A stretch of DNA of 64,000 bases from Calditrichota bacterium (GTDB taxonomy: Bacteria > Calditrichota > Calditrichia > Calditrichales > J004), in contig JABFGF010000003.1 of NCBI GenBank assembly GCA_013112635.1, forward strand, positions 1 to 64,000, given 5' to 3'. The translations under genes were made by a program, and so were the position numbers. Of this stretch, positions 19,050 through 28,388 are shown one piece after another (positions within the stretch are counted from its first letter, which is position 1; the number at the start of each line of letters is the position of its first letter). Under the pieces are notes generated by a model that was not told the DNA's origin, searched no databases, and worked only from the letters and a program-made list of their open reading frames with translations.

Positions 19050-19234
19050 AATGAATTCAATTTGTTGAGGAAATGTATTTTTCGATAGCTTTCCCTTCCC
19101 ACTTTCAAAAGCTTTTCTCAATAAATTTTACTTTATTTTACCAACGTTACATTCGTTGCTCGCTGGCTAAAGAAGTTTACTTTAATTATATTTTCATTTT
19201 TCCAACCCATATGATCAAAACAAAGGACAAGAAA

Positions 19235-20611
19235 ATGGATGACAATAAAGCAGAAATTACTTTAGATCAAAGTCGTAGAGATTTTATAAAAAAGACAGTT
19301 TCTCTTGGTGTCGGTGTAGGCCTTGCAGGTGTAGCGATTAATAGCTGCTCGCCTAAAAAGTATGCAATTGCAACAAAGCCAGGGTTGCCAAAAATTGATC
19401 CGATTCCTGTTGTGAAAATTGGATTTGTTGGTGTTGGAATGCAGGGATCCGGCCATGTTCATAATTTTCTAAATATTGAGGGTGTAGAGATTAAAGCAAT
19501 TTGTGATATAATTCCGGAAAAAGTTGAAAAGATGCAAAAGCTGGTTGTGGAAAAAGGACATCCAAAACCAATGGGATATTCCAAAGACGAACATGATTTT
19601 AAACGAATGTGTGAAACAGAAGATTTGGATTTAGTTTTCACGGCGACACCTTGGAATTGGCATGTTCCGGTAATGATAGCAGCGATGAAAAATGGTAAAC
19701 ACGCTGCTACGGAAGTACCTGCCGCAGTAACAATTGATGAATGCTGGGAGATGGTTGAAACGGCAGAGAAATATCAGAAGCATTGTGTAATGATGGAAAA
19801 TTGCAATTATAATCGTATGGAAATGTTAATATTTAACATGACCCGGAAAGGTCTTTTTGGAGAATTGATTAATGCAGAATGCGGATATTTGCATGATTTA
19901 CGAAAATACAAGTTGGGCGGTTTATACGAAGGAGATTGGCGTGTAAAACATTCAATTGACAGAAATGGAAATCTTTATCCAACGCACGGCCTGGGTCCGG
20001 TTGCGCAATGTATGGATATTAATCGCGGAGACCAGTTTGATTACTTGGTGTCAATGAGCAGTAATTCACGAGGGCTTGGCTTGTATGCCAATAAAGAACT
20101 TGGCGCAGATCATGAATATTCAAAACAAAAATATGCCTTGGGGGATGTAAATATTAGCTTAATCAAAACTGTAAAAGGCTTAACAATAACCCTGTATCAT
20201 GATACGAATCTGCCTCGCCCATATAGCAGAAAATTTACAATGCAGGGCACTAAAGGAATTGCGGAAGGTTGGCCGCACCGTATTCATATTGAAGGGAAAA
20301 GCCCCGCTCACAGATGGGAAGAGCTCGATTCATATTATGAAGAGTATGAGCACCCGCTTTGGAAAAAAGTTGGGAAGGATGCTTCCTGGGCAGGACATGG
20401 CGGCATGGATTTTATAGAAGATTATCGTTTAATTCGGGCTTTGCAAACAGGAACGCCAACAGATATGGATGTATATGATGCAGCCGCGCAAAGCTGTGTT
20501 TCTGAATTGACAGAAATTTCGGTAGCAAACAAAAGCAAGCCGGTAGATTTCCCGGACTTTACAAGAGGGTTATGGAAAACAAGGGAAAAGCTGCCTATTA
20601 TAGAACCTTAA
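19235..20611 (+). CDS. GH109-type NAD-dependent glycosidase, Gfo/Idh/MocA fold, Tat-exported
   Basis: 458 residues from the ATG at 19235, which has an AAAGGAC ribosome-binding site. Upstream in-frame ATGs lack one and would add 54 residues in front of the Tat signal. The Tat motif SRRDFIKK and hydrophobic stretch end in INSC, a possible lipobox. The Rossmann motif is GFVGVGMQGSGH. Diagnostic blocks of GH109 are TEVPAAVTIDECWEMVE, MMENCNYNRMEM, AECGYLHDLRKY and NLYPTHGLGPVAQ. GH109 enzymes are known as alpha-N-acetylgalactosaminidases using a redox-cycled NAD. It is followed by a symporter, an NTP transferase and a sugar kinase, suggesting release, uptake and activation of an amino sugar or hexose. 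Confidence 0.85.
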   Translation: MDDNKAEITLDQSRRDFIKKTVSLGVGVGLAGVAINSCSPKKYAIATKPGLPKIDPIPVVKIGFVGVGMQGSGHVHNFLNIEGVEIKAICDIIPEKVEKMQKLVVEKGHPKPMGYSKDEHDFKRMCETEDLDLVFTATPWNWHVPVMIAAMKNGKHAATEVPAAVTIDECWEMVETAEKYQKHCVMMENCNYNRMEMLIFNMTRKGLFGELINAECGYLHDLRKYKLGGLYEGDWRVKHSIDRNGNLYPTHGLGPVAQCMDINRGDQFDYLVSMSSNSRGLGLYANKELGADHEYSKQKYALGDVNISLIKTVKGLTITLYHDTNLPRPYSRKFTMQGTKGIAEGWPHRIHIEGKSPAHRWEELDSYYEEYEHPLWKKVGKDASWAGHGGMDFIEDYRLIRALQTGTPTDMDVYDAAAQSCVSELTEISVANKSKPVDFPDFTRGLWKTREKLPIIEP

Positions 20612-20661
20612 AATTAACGTGGAAATTGAAACCGGAATTTATTATTCCAAAGGAAAACATT

Positions 20662-22455
20662 ATGACGCTTCAATTGATTGACTGGGTTTCAATTATTGGT
20701 TTTTTTGCTATTTCATTGGGTATTGGTCTTAGTGTGGCCAAAAGAGCCGGATCCAACACAGAAGAGTTTTTTGCTTCAGGGCGAAGTATGCCATGGTGGT
20801 TGCTGGGTGTTTCAATGGTTGCTACAACCTTTTCTGCAGATACACCAAACCTGGTGACAGATCTTGTACGCCAGCACGGAGTTTCCGGCAACTGGATGTG
20901 GTGGGCATTTTTACTAACCGGCATGGTCACAGTTTTTATATATGCAAAGCTTTGGCGCAGATCGGAAGTGTTGACAGATGTCGAGTTTTATGAGCTCCGT
21001 TATAGTGGAAAGGCTGCTGCATTTTTACGAGGTTTTCGGGCACTCTACTTAGGCATATTTTTTAATGTAGTGATTATGGCTACTGTACTTTTGGCAGCTA
21101 TAAAAATTGGCGGTGTAATGCTGGGGTTAACCCCTTTCCAGACAATTTTTTGGGCATCGCTAATAACGGTGGTTTACAGCATGCTTGGTGGTTTACGCGG
21201 CGTGCTTATAACAGATTTTATTCAATTTTCGATTGCGATGATCGGTGCCGTGTATGCAGCATATATCGTTGTAAATTTACCGGAAGTTGGCGGGATTGAA
21301 AACCTGCTTGCCAATCCGCTTGTACAAGGTAAAATTTCCCTTTTGCCGGACTTCTCTGATACAAACTTATTAATGACAGTATTGATAATTCCTATTGCCG
21401 TTCAATGGTGGAGTGTATGGTATCCCGGAGCCGAGCCTGGTGGCGGTGGCTATGTTGCCCAAAGAATGCTGGCAGCAAAAGATGAAAAAAATGCAATGGG
21501 AGCTACCCTCTTTTTTAATCTTGCACATTACGCTTTGCGGCCATGGCCTTGGATTTTAGTTGCCCTTGCCTCACTTGTGGTTTTTCCGGATTTAGATTCT
21601 TTGGGAAAAGCTTTTCCAAACATTGATGCCGGTATTTTGAAAAATGATTTAGCTTATTCGGCGATGTTAACTTACCTGCCTGCAGGAATTTTGGGAATTG
21701 TAGTTGCGTCTTTAATTGCGGCCGTAATGTCAACGATTTCTACCCACTTAAACTGGGGTGCGTCTTACGTTGTAAACGATTTTTATAAAAGATTTGTTAA
21801 ACAAGATCCGAGTGAAAAGGAACAGGTTTTGGCCGGGCGACTTACGATTCTTGTTTTAATGATTTTAGCAGCAATTCTTGCTTTATTTCTTAGTAATGCT
21901 TTGCAGGCTTTTCATATTTTGCTCCAAATTGGAGCCGGAACCGGGTTGCTGTTTTTATTACGCTGGTTTTGGTGGCGAATCAATGCGGCCAGTGAAATAG
22001 CGGCGATGGTTATATCATTTTTGGTTGCAATATATTTCGAGATTGTTCACCCGGAATTAGGTTTACCGGAAATAATTGAATGGCAGCGCCTGGTGATTGG
22101 AGTAGCAATTACAACAATTGGATGGGTTACTGTTACATTATTTTCCAAACCGACTGATCAAGAAACTTTGTTCAACTTTTGCAAAAAAGTAACACCGGGT
22201 GGTCCCTGTTGGAAAAGGATTCTGGAAATTGGCCGCAAAGAAGGACATGATGTTGATGCATTACTGTCTGAGAAATGGGATATGCCTTCAAGTTTGTTAG
22301 GTGTATTTTTAGGGTTGCTTGTAATTTACAATGGTTTATTTGCAATCGGTTTTTGGTTGTATGGCAATATTTTTGCCGCATCCATTACAACAGTGGTTTC
22401 GATACTTTCTTCAGTATTTCTGATAAAATTATGGGCAAATTTTCGGGTTAGATGA
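20662..22455 (+). CDS. Sodium:solute symporter family transporter
   Basis: About 597 residues from the ATG at 20662, preceded by AAAGGA. A longer in-frame start at 20572 would overlap the GH109 gene and add a non-hydrophobic tail. It is an inner-membrane protein with roughly 13-14 hydrophobic helices of the SSS (SGLT) family, with the conserved SAGxxxPWWLLG-like segment (ASGRSMPWWLLGVSMVATTFSADTPN) near the N-terminus. It is expected to take up a sugar or sugar acid with sodium. Its place between a glycosidase and sugar-activating enzymes supports a sugar substrate. It overlaps the next gene by 4 bp (ATGA). Confidence 0.85.
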   Translation: MTLQLIDWVSIIGFFAISLGIGLSVAKRAGSNTEEFFASGRSMPWWLLGVSMVATTFSADTPNLVTDLVRQHGVSGNWMWWAFLLTGMVTVFIYAKLWRRSEVLTDVEFYELRYSGKAAAFLRGFRALYLGIFFNVVIMATVLLAAIKIGGVMLGLTPFQTIFWASLITVVYSMLGGLRGVLITDFIQFSIAMIGAVYAAYIVVNLPEVGGIENLLANPLVQGKISLLPDFSDTNLLMTVLIIPIAVQWWSVWYPGAEPGGGGYVAQRMLAAKDEKNAMGATLFFNLAHYALRPWPWILVALASLVVFPDLDSLGKAFPNIDAGILKNDLAYSAMLTYLPAGILGIVVASLIAAVMSTISTHLNWGASYVVNDFYKRFVKQDPSEKEQVLAGRLTILVLMILAAILALFLSNALQAFHILLQIGAGTGLLFLLRWFWWRINAASEIAAMVISFLVAIYFEIVHPELGLPEIIEWQRLVIGVAITTIGWVTVTLFSKPTDQETLFNFCKKVTPGGPCWKRILEIGRKEGHDVDALLSEKWDMPSSLLGVFLGLLVIYNGLFAIGFWLYGNIFAASITTVVSILSSVFLIKLWANFRVR

Positions 22456-23216
22456 GCTTGATGGAAAAACAGAAAACTCGCGCGCTTATTTTAGCTGCCG
22501 GCAAAGGAACCAGGATGAACTCGTCTGTAAGCAAGGTTTTACATACAATTCTGGGTAAAACAATTCTTGAGTATGTTGTGGAAGCTTTAGAGTTTTCATC
22601 AATTGAGAGAATTGGAGTTATAGTTGGAAGCCACAATATTGAAGAAGTACGCAAAGTTCTTAATGACCGTGTAGATTATATCGTTCAGCGCCAGCAATTA
22701 GGAACCGGGCATGCAGTAATGTCTGCAACGGATTGGCTGAAAGAGTTTAATGGCAGCTTGCTAATTATGGTTGGTGATGCTCCTTTTATCAATTCAAAAA
22801 TCATTAAACAAATACTCACAAAACAGCAGACCGGCAATAAAGCTGTTTGTTTTTTAACGGCGGTATCAAAAAACCCGCTTCCATGGGGAAGGGTTGTCCG
22901 CGATAAAAATGGAAAGGTTCTGCGCATTGTTGAAGAAAAGGACGCTACCATCGAAGAGAAAAAAATTCGTGAGGTGAGTTCTTCACATTATTGTTTTGAT
23001 TGGCAAAGTTTAAAACAAGCCCTGGCTGAAATCGATAATAATAATGTACAAACCGAATATTATTTGCCGGATGTAATAAAAATCTTGGTAAAAAAAGGGC
23101 TTGATGTTGAGACAGAAATCAGCAATGACTTTCTAACTTCATTTGGTATAAACACTCCTGCTGATCTGGAATTTGCTGAAAGTCAAATGAAATCAATCGG
23201 GCAAATTAATGATTGA
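22452..23216 (+). CDS. GlmU N-terminal-like sugar-1-phosphate nucleotidyltransferase
   Basis: 254 residues containing only the uridylyltransferase domain of GlmU-type enzymes. The acetyltransferase left-handed beta-helix is absent. Motifs are LILAAGKGTRMNSSVSKVLH, QLGTGHAV, the metal-binding MVGDAP and NTEYYLPD-like NVQTEYYLPDVI. The reaction expected is NTP plus sugar 1-phosphate to NDP-sugar. It overlaps the symporter stop by 4 bp, and its end overlaps the following GHMP kinase by 8 bp, so the kinase and pyrophosphorylase are translationally coupled. An alternative ATG lies 9 bp in. The sugar may be GlcNAc, GalNAc or galactose 1-phosphate. Confidence 0.83.
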   Translation: MSLMEKQKTRALILAAGKGTRMNSSVSKVLHTILGKTILEYVVEALEFSSIERIGVIVGSHNIEEVRKVLNDRVDYIVQRQQLGTGHAVMSATDWLKEFNGSLLIMVGDAPFINSKIIKQILTKQQTGNKAVCFLTAVSKNPLPWGRVVRDKNGKVLRIVEEKDATIEEKKIREVSSSHYCFDWQSLKQALAEIDNNNVQTEYYLPDVIKILVKKGLDVETEISNDFLTSFGINTPADLEFAESQMKSIGQIND

Positions 23217-24270
23217 AGTAGCTGCTCCGGGACGAATTGGTTTGTTTGGTGAACACCAGGATTATTTGGGTTTGCCCACAATTACAGCGGCAATAAATCT
23301 AAAAGTAAGCATTCAAGGCAAGCTACGAAATGATAATCTTTTTAAAATTTATTTACCGGATATTAAAAGTTCAGAACAATTCAGTATTCCGCAAAAGAAT
23401 CAACAGCTTTCATACATAAAAAAACGCGATTATTTTCGTAGTGTATTCAATGTACTTCTTCGCAATGGTGCGAGATTTGAAAACGGTTGGGACTGCACGG
23501 TACAGGGAAACATACCTATAAATTCAGGCACTTCATCATCTTCTGCCTTATGTGTTGCCTGGACACGATTTTTAATTAAAGCCAACTCCATTCAAAAACC
23601 AGAGTTTATTGATCCTGCTTTTATTGGCCGTTTAGCATATTTAGCAGAGGTTGAAGAATTTGGTGAACCAGGCGGGATGATGGATCATTACGCCAGTGCT
23701 GTTGGGGGAGTTTTGTATCAGGATTTTGCAAAGAAAACAAACCTACAGAAATTACCGGTGAAGTTAGGTACTTTTGTTTTAGGCGATTCCCTTGAAGCGA
23801 AGGATACTCTCGGAATTTTAAATCGTGTAAAACTTGGAGTTTTGGAAGCGGTAAATATAATAAAGAAAATTGATAGCGATTTTGAATTGGAAGATTGTTC
23901 GTTAAGTGAAATTAAAAATCATAAAACAATACTATCAAAACTTCAAACAGAACTACTTCATGGGGCTGTCATAAATCGAGACATCACAAAGGACGCTTTG
24001 GAATTGCTCAATTCAAAACACTTTGATGAAAAACGATTTGGCTTATTAATGACTGAGCATCAAAAAATTTTAAATGAAAAATTGAAGATATCCACACCAA
24101 AAATTAATCAAATGTTAAAAGCTGCAATTAATGCTGGAGCTTATGGTGGGAAAATCAATGGTTCTGGTGGAGGCGGATGTATGTTTGTTTATGCACCGGA
24201 AAATGCTGAAGAAATAGCAAAAGCAATCGAAGCTTGTGGTGGTAAAGCATACATAATAACTATTTCATAA
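23209..24270 (+). CDS. GHMP family sugar kinase (galactokinase-like), second copy
   Basis: 353 residues, shorter than the galK at 16801 and clearly different from it. GHMP landmarks are the N-terminal APGRIGLFGEHQDYLG, the ATP loop INSGTSSSSALCVAW, EEFGEPGGMMDHYASAVGG and the C-terminal GGKINGSGGGGCMFVY. It lacks the classical galactokinase signature (GRTEISGNHTDHNNG), so the substrate is probably a different sugar. The 8-bp overlap with the nucleotidyltransferase suggests a two-step route from free sugar to NDP-sugar. GalNAc from the GH109 enzyme is a plausible but unproven substrate. Confidence 0.83.
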   Translation: MIEVAAPGRIGLFGEHQDYLGLPTITAAINLKVSIQGKLRNDNLFKIYLPDIKSSEQFSIPQKNQQLSYIKKRDYFRSVFNVLLRNGARFENGWDCTVQGNIPINSGTSSSSALCVAWTRFLIKANSIQKPEFIDPAFIGRLAYLAEVEEFGEPGGMMDHYASAVGGVLYQDFAKKTNLQKLPVKLGTFVLGDSLEAKDTLGILNRVKLGVLEAVNIIKKIDSDFELEDCSLSEIKNHKTILSKLQTELLHGAVINRDITKDALELLNSKHFDEKRFGLLMTEHQKILNEKLKISTPKINQMLKAAINAGAYGGKINGSGGGGCMFVYAPENAEEIAKAIEACGGKAYIITIS

Positions 24271-24449
24271 AAAATTCTATTTTCTCTGAATCATCCGCAC
24301 TAATTATTCTCATACAAACCTCAAAATAAATCAAATGTCCACAATGAAGTCATTCATTCGTCTTAAGGGTAAATAACTTTCAGCAATTAATTTAGAAATA
24401 TTGGCTAATTACAAAAAGTTATAATCATTAACTAAACCCAGGAGAAAAT

Positions 24450-24779
24450 ATGGCAAAATATATATTTGTTTACAAGGGACCAGCAACAGATATGAGTGAC
24501 ATGTCTGAGGAGCAAGGCAAGGCAATAATGGATGCCTGGAATGCATGGATCCAAAAGACAGGTAGTTCTTTGGTTGATGTTGGACAACCAATGGCAAATG
24601 GTGTTTCATTATTGGATAATGGCAGCGAAGGTACAGCGGCTTTGCTAAACGGATATTCTATTGTTCAAGCTGCTGATATTAATGCAGCAAAAAGCCTGGC
24701 GGATGGACATCCTTTTTTAAGTGAAGGGAAAGGCAATTTTGCAATTGATGTTTTTGAGCTAATGGATATTCCGATGTAA
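24450..24779 (+). CDS. YCII-related domain protein
   Basis: 109 residues forming one YCII/DGPF-like ferredoxin-fold domain: a start of KYIFVYKG, a central helix EEQGKAIMDAWNAWIQ, and a terminal strand with FAIDVFELMDIP. The family is small, cytoplasmic and of uncertain role; some members are fused to sigma factors. It has a good ribosome-binding site (CAGGAGAAA) and its own strong terminator at 24793, so it is probably a single-gene unit. The 179-bp gap before it shows no recognisable element beyond possible promoter sequence. Confidence 0.8.
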   Translation: MAKYIFVYKGPATDMSDMSEEQGKAIMDAWNAWIQKTGSSLVDVGQPMANGVSLLDNGSEGTAALLNGYSIVQAADINAAKSLADGHPFLSEGKGNFAIDVFELMDIPM

Positions 24780-24792
24780 TTTTTTATATCAC

Positions 24793-24820
24793 AAACCCCG
24801 ATGTTTATTCGGGGTTTTTT
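24793..24820 (+). terminator. Rho-independent terminator after the YCII gene
   Basis: AAACCCCGA (24793-24801) pairs perfectly with TCGGGGTTT (24809-24817) around a 7-nt loop, followed by a T-run, 13 bp after the YCII stop codon. Confidence 0.92.
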
Positions 24821-24851
24821 GAGCTTATATTCAACTTATTATTTATGATAA

Positions 24852-25027
24852 TTCCGAAAGAAAATAAAAACAATAGTTAATAAAATTCAAAAACCGGGAA
24901 AATATTCAGTAACCTTTAATGCCACCGGTTTTGCAAGTGGAATTATATTTACGAGTTAATTACTTTCCCTTCTTCAGGATCGGTAAAAGATTTTATCCAA
25001 AGCCGCAAAATGATAATGTTGAAATAG
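24852..25027 (+). pseudogene. Frameshifted remnant of a T9SS type A sorting domain
   Basis: In one frame (24852-24956) the DNA encodes KIKTIVNKIQKPGKYSVTFN followed by ATGFASGI, the strand pattern of the Por sorting domain, then a stop at 24957. In another frame (about 24962-25027) it encodes KDFIQSRKMIMLK and a stop, matching the RKM-LLK end of these domains, as in the two intact T9SS proteins at 263 and 3613. There is no start codon and no upstream cargo domain, since a terminator lies just before it. This is the decayed 3' end of a lost secreted-protein gene, probably left by a deletion. Confidence 0.8.
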
Positions 25028-25037
25028 TAGATTACCT

Positions 25038-27380
25038 GTGGAGTTTAGAAAATTGAAAGTATCTGTTTATCCTCGTTTTTCAGAAGCAGAAGTAGAAAAG
25101 TTTATTGCAGACTCATATGAATTGAATATTAAAGCAAAATGCTTGGTTGGCGATATCGGTCAAAATTTTCAGCTTAAAGGAGAACAAGGCCGGAAATATA
25201 TTTTCAAAATCGCAAATCCTGCAGAAACCTTCCCAATTCTTGAAGCCCAAAATCAAGTCCTGATCAAATTGGCCAACAATGACAAATTTGAATCACCTAT
25301 TTTGTTGAAATCAAAAGAGGGGCTTTTTATTACACCTATCATAAATGAAAAAAAAGAGTCATTCAATACCCGGCTTATGTCATTTATCGATGGAATATTC
25401 CTTGCAGAAGCAGATAATTTATCGCCAAAATTGTTGTCCTCGATTGGTGACATTCTGGGAGAAATAGATAAACAGATTGAAAATATTGACCATCCGGCTC
25501 TTCATCGTTTTTGGTACTGGGATTTAAAGCACGTGCTGCAAATAAGAACCCTTATAAAACATATTAAAAGCCAGCGTGATAAAAGCCTTGTTGAATATTT
25601 TTTATTGCAATTTGAAAATGAGGTTGTTCCAAAGTTTATTGAAATGCGCCGAGGAGCAATCCATAATGATGCCAACGATTACAATCTACTTGTAAAAGAA
25701 AATGGGAGTTTGGGCGTAATTGATTTTGGTGATATGGTCAATACTTATATAGTTTTTGAGCTTGCCATTGCATTGGCATATCTTATGTTCAACAAAGAAA
25801 ATCCGGTTGAAGACACTCTGGAAGTTGTTGCCGGTTATCATAAAAAATTTCCCTTACAAGAGATTGAAATTGAAGTTTTATTTTACTCAATTTGTGCAAG
25901 ACTATGTCTTAGTGTTACCATGTCTGCTTATCAGCGACAAACCCAGCCTGACAATGAATACATTTCTGTTTCTGAGGAAAATGCCTGGGCTCTTTTGTGG
26001 AAGCTCCTCGAGTTCAATCCATTAAAAGCTAAATCACTTTATTCAAAAGCCTGTGGTAAACCAATTGATTTATCAAAAACCGAATCAAAAGATTCAATAA
26101 TTGAAAAAAGAAAAAAGCTTATAGGGAAATCACTTTCCATTTCATATAAAGAGCCCTTAAAAATTGTTCGTGGCGCGATGCAATATCTTTATGATGGTCA
26201 AGGTGATACATATCTTGATTGTGTGAATAATGTCTGCCATGTTGGTCATTGCCACCCTCATGTTGTCCAGGCGGCACAAAAGCAAGTTTCCGTATTAAAC
26301 ACAAATACACGTTATTTGCACGATAATCTTATCGACTATGCAGACCGTTTGACAAAAAAATTCCCAGATCCATTAAGTGTTTGTTTTTTTGTTAACTCTG
26401 GCAGTGAAGCAAATGAGTTGGCGTTGAGATTGGCTTATGCCCATACAGGGCAAAAAAACATGATAATTCTTGATCATGCATATCACGGAAACACACCGTC
26501 TTTAATTGATATTAGCCCCTATAAATATAATCAAAAAGGCGGAGCCGGGCCCGGTGCGTATACAGTTAAGGCAGAATTACCGGATGTTTATCGTGGACCA
26601 TATAAAAAAGAGGATCTGCAAGCAGGAAATAAATATGCAGAATTTATCGAATGGCGGATTCAGGATTTGAAAAAAGAAGATAAATCAATTGCCGGATTCA
26701 TTTGCGAATCGTTACCCGGTTGTGGCGGACAGATTGTTTTTCCACAGGGTTATTTAAAAGAAGTTTATAAAAAGATTAGAGCTGCCGGAGGTGTTTGTAT
26801 TGCCGATGAGGTGCAAGTTGGATTTGGCAGGGTTGGGTCTCACTTTTGGGGATTTGAACTTCAGGATGTTGTGCCTGATATCGTGACCATGGGAAAGCCA
26901 ATCGGAAATGGGCATCCATTAGCAGCAGTTGTAACAACAAGAGAAATTGCAGATTCATTCAATAATGGCATGGAGTTTTTTAATACTTTTGGTGGTAACC
27001 CGGTGTCATGTGCCATTGGGCTTTCTGTATTGGATGTGATCGAATCTGAACAGTTGCAGGAGAATGCACTGAAAGTTGGCAGCTATTTAATTAGTGGGCT
27101 GGAAAATTTAAAATCGCGGTTTGAATTAATTGGCGATGTCCGCGGTGCCGGATTATTTATTGGTGTTGAACTTGTAAGAAACAGGGATACGCTTGAACCC
27201 GCAACAGATGAAGCGGCGCTAATAATTGAAAAAATGAAAGAAAAGAAAATCTTAATTAGCACCGATGGACCTTATAACAATGTGCTTAAATTGAAACCAC
27301 CAATTGTTTTTAGTAAAGAAAATGCGGATCGGGTTATAGCGAACCTGGAATTTGTTTTAAAAGAAAATTTTTCTGGATAA
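25038..27380 (+). CDS. Fusion of an APH-type small-molecule kinase and a class III PLP enzyme (hydroxylysine/ethanolamine-phosphate phospho-lyase-like)
   Basis: 780 residues from a GTG start. Residues 1-330 are an aminoglycoside/choline-kinase-like domain with the catalytic loop [10 protein letters not shown] (His209, Asp211) and the metal-binding IDFGD. Residues 350-780 are a class III aminotransferase fold: [25 protein letters not shown] and the PLP lysine expected at Lys620 in [10 protein letters not shown]. In animals, hydroxylysine kinase and the AGXT2L phospho-lyases act in sequence, phosphorylating an amino alcohol and then eliminating phosphate and ammonia. The fusion suggests the same two-step reaction on hydroxylysine, ethanolamine or a related compound. 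It is apparently monocistronic, directly behind the T9SS relic. Confidence 0.85.
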   Translation: MEFRKLKVSVYPRFSEAEVEKFIADSYELNIKAKCLVGDIGQNFQLKGEQGRKYIFKIANPAETFPILEAQNQVLIKLANNDKFESPILLKSKEGLFITPIINEKKESFNTRLMSFIDGIFLAEADNLSPKLLSSIGDILGEIDKQIENIDHPALHRFWYWDLKHVLQIRTLIKHIKSQRDKSLVEYFLLQFENEVVPKFIEMRRGAIHNDANDYNLLVKENGSLGVIDFGDMVNTYIVFELAIALAYLMFNKENPVEDTLEVVAGYHKKFPLQEIEIEVLFYSICARLCLSVTMSAYQRQTQPDNEYISVSEENAWALLWKLLEFNPLKAKSLYSKACGKPIDLSKTESKDSIIEKRKKLIGKSLSISYKEPLKIVRGAMQYLYDGQGDTYLDCVNNVCHVGHCHPHVVQAAQKQVSVLNTNTRYLHDNLIDYADRLTKKFPDPLSVCFFVNSGSEANELALRLAYAHTGQKNMIILDHAYHGNTPSLIDISPYKYNQKGGAGPGAYTVKAELPDVYRGPYKKEDLQAGNKYAEFIEWRIQDLKKEDKSIAGFICESLPGCGGQIVFPQGYLKEVYKKIRAAGGVCIADEVQVGFGRVGSHFWGFELQDVVPDIVTMGKPIGNGHPLAAVVTTREIADSFNNGMEFFNTFGGNPVSCAIGLSVLDVIESEQLQENALKVGSYLISGLENLKSRFELIGDVRGAGLFIGVELVRNRDTLEPATDEAALIIEKMKEKKILISTDGPYNNVLKLKPPIVFSKENADRVIANLEFVLKENFSG

Positions 27381-27479
27381 AATCAAAATGACATGATCAA
27401 GACTATTAGGTTTATATTTATTGGAACAAGAGAAAACAATCTAAATGATTAATTTACTCTTGCGCCAATAATATAATCT

Positions 27480-27890
27480 TTAATGGGGCAGTTTTGATTT
27501 TCCCGCCTGATAACCATAAGCACCAATTACTGCGCCAAGTAGTGTAAATAATGCAGGATATTCTCCGGATCCGATTTGTGCAAAAACAGGCCCCGGGCAT
27601 GCGCCGGTTATGGCCCAGCCGATACCAAAAATTAATCCACCCCAAATAAATCCACGGTTAAAAGTTTTACCTTTAAAGTTTAATTGTTCTGCGTTGAAGG
27701 ATTCTATTTTAAAATACTTTAACACCAATATCGATAAAACCCCGGTTGCAATTGCGGCAGCGAATATCAGGTACATATGTGGTTCTTCAAAATTGAACAT
27801 AGCCTGGATCCGGAACCAGTTAATCACCTCGGATTTTATAAGCACAATTCCAAATAATAGCCCTAAAAAAAGATAAATTAAATTACGCAT
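27480..27890 (-). CDS. YeeE/YedE-like half transporter, C-terminal half type (DUF6691)
   Basis: 136 residues with about four hydrophobic helices. The GWAITGACPGPVFAQIGSG segment matches the conserved Cys-containing loop of YeeE/YedE (TsuA-like) sulfur transporters. These proteins move thiosulfate or related sulfur species across the inner membrane. Here the full-length transporter is split into two half-size genes, this one and that at 27901, 10 bp apart. It is the last gene of the metZ sulfur operon and converges on the fusion gene without an obvious terminator. Confidence 0.85.
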   Translation of the reverse strand: MRNLIYLFLGLLFGIVLIKSEVINWFRIQAMFNFEEPHMYLIFAAAIATGVLSILVLKYFKIESFNAEQLNFKGKTFNRGFIWGGLIFGIGWAITGACPGPVFAQIGSGEYPALFTLLGAVIGAYGYQAGKSKLPH

Positions 27891-27900
27891 GAGATTTCCT

Positions 27901-28374
27901 TTATAAAAAATTTACAATAAAAGTGAAAAGTAATCCGCCACCGAAGAAAGCTAATGTCGCTTTAAGACTACCACCATTTAGTATAGATAAACCGAAAATA
28001 GAATGTCCGGCTGTACATCCATTGGCATAGCGGGTCCCAAATCCAATAAGCAAACCACCAATAAATAGTTTAATTACTCCCGTGGTTGAATAGTAGGTTT
28101 CAGGTAAAAAAGTCAAATCAGTTGAACTAAAAAAAGTTGTTGCCAGGTACCCGCCAATAGCAATCCCAATTACAAAAAAAAGTTTCCATGCATTACTGCC
28201 AGGAGAATATTCTTTGAAGTGTTTTTTTGATCCTGGTATCATCACATAACACATGTGCTCAAAAGAAGAGCTAATCCCAAATTGCTTATTTCCAATTATC
28301 AGAAGCAGCGGGACAAAAATCCCTAAAAGTGGGCCGGCGATATACCATTCCCAAGTGTCAAAAAACGAATTCAT
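27901..28374 (-). CDS. YeeE/YedE-family half transporter (thiosulfate/sulfur uptake), N-terminal half
   Basis: 157 residues with about four membrane helices. The GTRYANGCTAGHSIFGLS segment is the YeeE/YedE signature containing the essential Cys that relays sulfur. With the downstream DUF6691 half it would form a complete pore. Its place after osmC and the homocysteine-forming metZ suggests that it brings in a reduced sulfur donor for the sulfhydrylase. The start is an ATG with a GGAGG ribosome-binding site overlapping the 14-bp gap after osmC. Confidence 0.88.
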   Translation of the reverse strand: MNSFFDTWEWYIAGPLLGIFVPLLLIIGNKQFGISSSFEHMCYVMIPGSKKHFKEYSPGSNAWKLFFVIGIAIGGYLATTFFSSTDLTFLPETYYSTTGVIKLFIGGLLIGFGTRYANGCTAGHSIFGLSILNGGSLKATLAFFGGGLLFTFIVNFL

Positions 28375-28388
28375 AAATCCTCCAAGAG

